From positions 1-8,197 of the forward strand of contig DATIBT010000034.1 of NCBI GenBank assembly GCA_035457345.1: 8,197 bases of DNA, read 5' to 3'. This DNA is from DASTDY01 sp035457345. GTDB taxonomy: Bacteria; Patescibacteriota; Saccharimonadia; Saccharimonadales; EFPC-124. Below, in pieces: positions 5,886-8,197 of this stretch. The first letter of the stretch is position 1; every line of letters starts with the position of its first letter. Under the pieces are notes generated by a model, which saw nothing but the letters and a program-made list of their open reading frames with translations, was not told where the DNA came from and searched no databases. Position numbers and translations under genes: made by a program.

Positions 5886-7912
5886 CACTCAAAGAACCGA
5901 TTACTAGTATTAAGGGCGTAGGAGATGCCCTGGCTGAGAAATTACGCGGTCTCGGCGTTGAAACCGTGGAGGATTTGCTGTATTTCTTTCCGCGTAAGTA
6001 TGAAGATTTTTCGCAAGTCGCTCCTATAGCCAAGCTTCGTCCGGGGAAAGTAACAATAAAAGCGCGGGTTGAGTCGGTCACTGGCCGGCATATTCGCCGC
6101 GGTTTGCACGTAACCGAGGCAGTCATAAGCGACGGCACCGCCAAAACGCGCGCGGTGTGGTTTAACCAATCGTACCGGGCAACGCAGTTGGGCAAAGGTG
6201 AGGAGTTCTTTTTCTCGGGCACGTACGATTTGCAGCGTAACCGTTACGTTCTGCAGAATCCGGCCACCGAGCAAACAAAGGGGATGGGCGTTAGCACAGC
6301 GCGTATTGTCCCGGTGTATCCGGAGCGTGCGGGGTTAAAATCGCACCAGATCCGTAAAATTATGGCTGAGCTGCTGCCACTCATGGCTATGCTCCCTGAA
6401 ACCCTTCCCCGAGAGCTCCTAGAACAAGAGAAACTCCTCAATATAAACGACGCCTTGCGCACCCTGCATTTTCCAGAAAAAGGAGATGAGCTGGCAAAAG
6501 CCAAGGAACGCATCTCATTTGAAGAAATTTTGGCGCTTATGACGGCGAGCGCTCTTAACAAACAGGATCAGGCTAAGCTTGAAGGCTGGAGTATTCCATT
6601 TGACGCAAAGGCTGCAAAGCAGTTTACCACCGGTTTGCCGTTTAGCATGACAAATGCACAGCGTATGGCGGCATGGGAGATTATTCAAGATTTCAGCTCT
6701 GGCCAGCCTATGAACCGTTTGCTGCAGGGTGACGTAGGCGCAGGTAAAACTGTGGTTGCGGCTATGGCCGCATATATGGCGGCAAAGGCCGGGCTGCAAA
6801 CAGCATTTATGGCGCCGACAGAGATTTTGGCAACACAGCACGCGACTACGCTCGCCAGCTTGCTCGATCCGTTTGGCATCACCGTTGGCCTGCTGGTAGG
6901 CTCAACAAAGCCCAAGGCAAAGCAGGCAGTTAAACTGCATATTAGTACGGGTGATGTAGATGTAGCAGTGGGTACCCATGCACTAATTCAGAAAGACAAC
7001 GCCTTTCATAAACTTGGTCTTGTTGTTATAGATGAGCAGCACCGTTTTGGTGTGGCTCAACGCACCGAGCTGTTAAAGTCCGGCTCAAAAATGCCCCATT
7101 TACTGAGCATGACCGCTACGCCTATTCCACGCAGTTTACAGTTAACGCTATATGGCGAGCTAGATGTGTCTATTCTGAATGAGTTGCCAAAAGGAAGGCA
7201 ACCAATAGTCACAAAGGTAGTATCGCCACTCGCCCGGCATACTGTGTACGACCATATAGACAAGCACATTACTGCTGGTCGCCAGGCATATGTGGTATGC
7301 CCTGTGGTTGCCGACGGTGCCAACGCCGAGCTTAAAAGTGTTGAGGCCGAATACGATCGCCTCATGAAAAGTGTATTTAAACATCGGAGGCTGGGTCTGC
7401 TTCACGGTCAACTTAAGGCCGACGAAAAAGAGCAGATGATGCGTCTCTTTAAGGACGGTAAGCTGGACGTGCTTATTTGCACGACAGTTATCGAGGTTGG
7501 GGTCGATGTGCCAAATGCTACGGTCATGCTCATTGAGGGCGCTGACCGGTTTGGCCTGGCGCAGCTTCACCAGTTGCGTGGTCGGGTAGGGCGAGGAAGT
7601 GAACAGAGTTATTGTTATCTTATACCCACGACCGCCCAGGCGGTGAGCCAGCGTTTGCGCGAGCTGGAGCAGTCCACCGATGGTTTTTACTTGGCCGAAG
7701 TTGACCTTACGCTTCGTGGCCCCGGCGAAATTTATGGAAAGCGACAACACGGCGACCTTGACCTCAGTTTTGCCAATCTTGCCGACACTGTCCTGCTTAA
7801 GCGCGTCAAAAACGCTGCCGATAAGTTGGTTGCGAGTACGCCAAATTTGTTACAATACAAACGGTTATACGAGCACGTCGACCATTACCGGCGGCTGACA
7901 AGGTTAAACTAA
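5882..7912 (+). CDS. recG: ATP-dependent DNA helicase RecG
   Basis: A 676-residue superfamily 2 helicase that remodels stalled replication forks and drives branch migration of Holliday junctions. An N-terminal helix-hairpin-helix-like segment (ITSIKGVGDALAEKLRGLGV, residues 7-26) leads into the wedge/OB-fold at about 55-150, which binds branched DNA. The helicase core follows: Walker A GDVGAGKT at 283-290, APTEILATQH (311-320), the DEQH box at 384-387 followed by RFG, SMTATPIPRS at 409-418, the second RecA lobe from about 450, and motif VI QLRGRVGRG at 564-572. The RecG-specific C-terminal motif is present as LRGPGEIYGKRQHG (611-624). Length and domain order are normal for the family and all nucleotide-binding motifs are intact. 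The ATG overlaps the preceding stop (ATGA) with no clear Shine-Dalgarno, so expression probably depends on coupling to the upstream gene. With RadA at the other end of the window, two branch-migration proteins lie within 8 kb. Confidence 0.97.
   Translation: MTLKEPITSIKGVGDALAEKLRGLGVETVEDLLYFFPRKYEDFSQVAPIAKLRPGKVTIKARVESVTGRHIRRGLHVTEAVISDGTAKTRAVWFNQSYRATQLGKGEEFFFSGTYDLQRNRYVLQNPATEQTKGMGVSTARIVPVYPERAGLKSHQIRKIMAELLPLMAMLPETLPRELLEQEKLLNINDALRTLHFPEKGDELAKAKERISFEEILALMTASALNKQDQAKLEGWSIPFDAKAAKQFTTGLPFSMTNAQRMAAWEIIQDFSSGQPMNRLLQGDVGAGKTVVAAMAAYMAAKAGLQTAFMAPTEILATQHATTLASLLDPFGITVGLLVGSTKPKAKQAVKLHISTGDVDVAVGTHALIQKDNAFHKLGLVVIDEQHRFGVAQRTELLKSGSKMPHLLSMTATPIPRSLQLTLYGELDVSILNELPKGRQPIVTKVVSPLARHTVYDHIDKHITAGRQAYVVCPVVADGANAELKSVEAEYDRLMKSVFKHRRLGLLHGQLKADEKEQMMRLFKDGKLDVLICTTVIEVGVDVPNATVMLIEGADRFGLAQLHQLRGRVGRGSEQSYCYLIPTTAQAVSQRLRELEQSTDGFYLAEVDLTLRGPGEIYGKRQHGDLDLSFANLADTVLLKRVKNAADKLVASTPNLLQYKRLYEHVDHYRRLTRLN
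7900..7903 (+). promoter_or_regulatory. Possible Shine-Dalgarno for the gene after recG
   Basis: AAGG inside the last codons of recG, 10 nt before the ATG at 7914. Weak, but correctly placed, and it supports that start. Confidence 0.4.
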
Positions 7913-7913
7913 C

Positions 7914-8197
7914 ATGTATTCAGGAACAACACTACGCAACCATTCGGGGCGCATTATGGGCGCACACCAAAAGCTGGACCGAGTGGCTCGACGGGCACTT
8001 GAGCAGATTGAACCCGACAGTGCATTTCCGACCATTAAAGAAATCCTTCATTTCGAAGGTAAAAATGGCCCGGACGGCATTAAAAGCAAGTCGCCTGCCC
8101 AAGACGAACCATGGCATTATTATGATCCGATTGACCCAACCGATGACGTTCTTGTTAAAATGCTCGAGCGCCATGGCAAGAATCTAACAGCAGCTAT
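7914..8197 (+). CDS. Conserved-looking hypothetical protein, N-terminal part (runs off the right edge)
   Basis: An open frame starts at ATG 7914, one base after the recG stop, and stays open to the window edge (94 full codons). It begins MYSGTTLRNHSGRIMGAHQK, has an acidic/basic helical stretch (LDRVARRALEQ), then TIKEILHFEGKNGPDGIKSK and DEPWHYYDPIDPTDD, ending in a helix (VLVKMLERHGKNLTAA). The dense His, Asp, Trp and Gly in fixed-looking motifs (GAHQK, LHFEG, PDGIKSKSP, EPWHYYDP) suggests a conserved, possibly metal-binding or hydrolytic fold, but I cannot name the family. From memory, similar N-termini recur in Saccharibacteria proteins annotated as hypothetical; I have not verified this. 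There is no signal peptide. It is very likely the fourth member of the tyrS operon. Its C-terminal part, which would be needed for a functional call, is outside the window. Confidence 0.78.
   Translation, partial: MYSGTTLRNHSGRIMGAHQKLDRVARRALEQIEPDSAFPTIKEILHFEGKNGPDGIKSKSPAQDEPWHYYDPIDPTDDVLVKMLERHGKNLTAA

Noticed and set aside
7160..7750. 196-codon open frame on the minus strand inside recG
   Set aside because: It lies wholly antisense to the well-conserved RecG helicase motifs, and its translation resembles no protein I know. Treated as a shadow frame.
1..8197. CRISPR arrays, insertion sequences, att sites, tRNA or rRNA genes, defence systems
   Set aside because: No repeated units, transposase-like frames or RNA-gene signatures are visible. 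The only non-coding stretch over 50 bp is the 117-bp divergent promoter region.

Overview
This is 8.2 kb of gene-dense chromosomal housekeeping DNA of roughly balanced GC, with no mobile elements, CRISPR arrays or RNA genes that I can see. It holds six genes plus the tail of a seventh. The genes look most like a Candidate Phyla Radiation bacterium, probably Candidatus Saccharibacteria (TM7). That placement is an inference. It rests on the compact layout, the class A penicillin-binding protein with a very basic N-terminal tail and an Ig-like tail, the unusual TyrRS signature, and a partial last gene that resembles a conserved Saccharibacteria hypothetical as I remember it. TGA acts as a normal stop: tyrS and the following gene both end in TGA exactly where expected. 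This argues against the UGA=Gly code of Gracilibacteria and Absconditabacteria.

Layout. (1) Positions 1-1235, plus strand: the 3' end of radA (recombination/DNA repair), then after 12 nt and a strong Shine-Dalgarno a membrane-anchored PIN-TRAM protein (YacL family). A perfect 12-bp hairpin with a T-tract closes this unit. (2) Positions 1270-3936, minus strand: one large class A PBP (GT51 glycosyltransferase plus transpeptidase) that converges on the same hairpin; its stop codon overlaps the T-tract. (3) Positions 3937-4053: a 117-bp divergent intergenic region with a TATAAT box on each strand, extended (TGnTATAAT) on the PBP side. (4) Positions 4054 to the end, plus strand: a tight run of tyrS, an unrecognised 213-codon gene, recG and a partial hypothetical gene. 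The junctions are a TGATG overlap, an ATGA overlap and a 1-nt gap, so the four are very probably one transcript with translational coupling.

Functionally the window mixes recombination and branched-DNA processing (RadA, RecG), cell-wall synthesis (PBP), translation (TyrRS) and possible RNA processing (PIN-TRAM). I see no dedicated defence or mobile system. The points most worth a second look are the orphan gene locked between tyrS and recG, the TyrRS with Thr-Val-Gly-Asn in place of the HIGH motif, the simplified PIN-TRAM protein next to radA with no disA between them, and the conserved-looking Asp/His-rich protein that starts at 7914.
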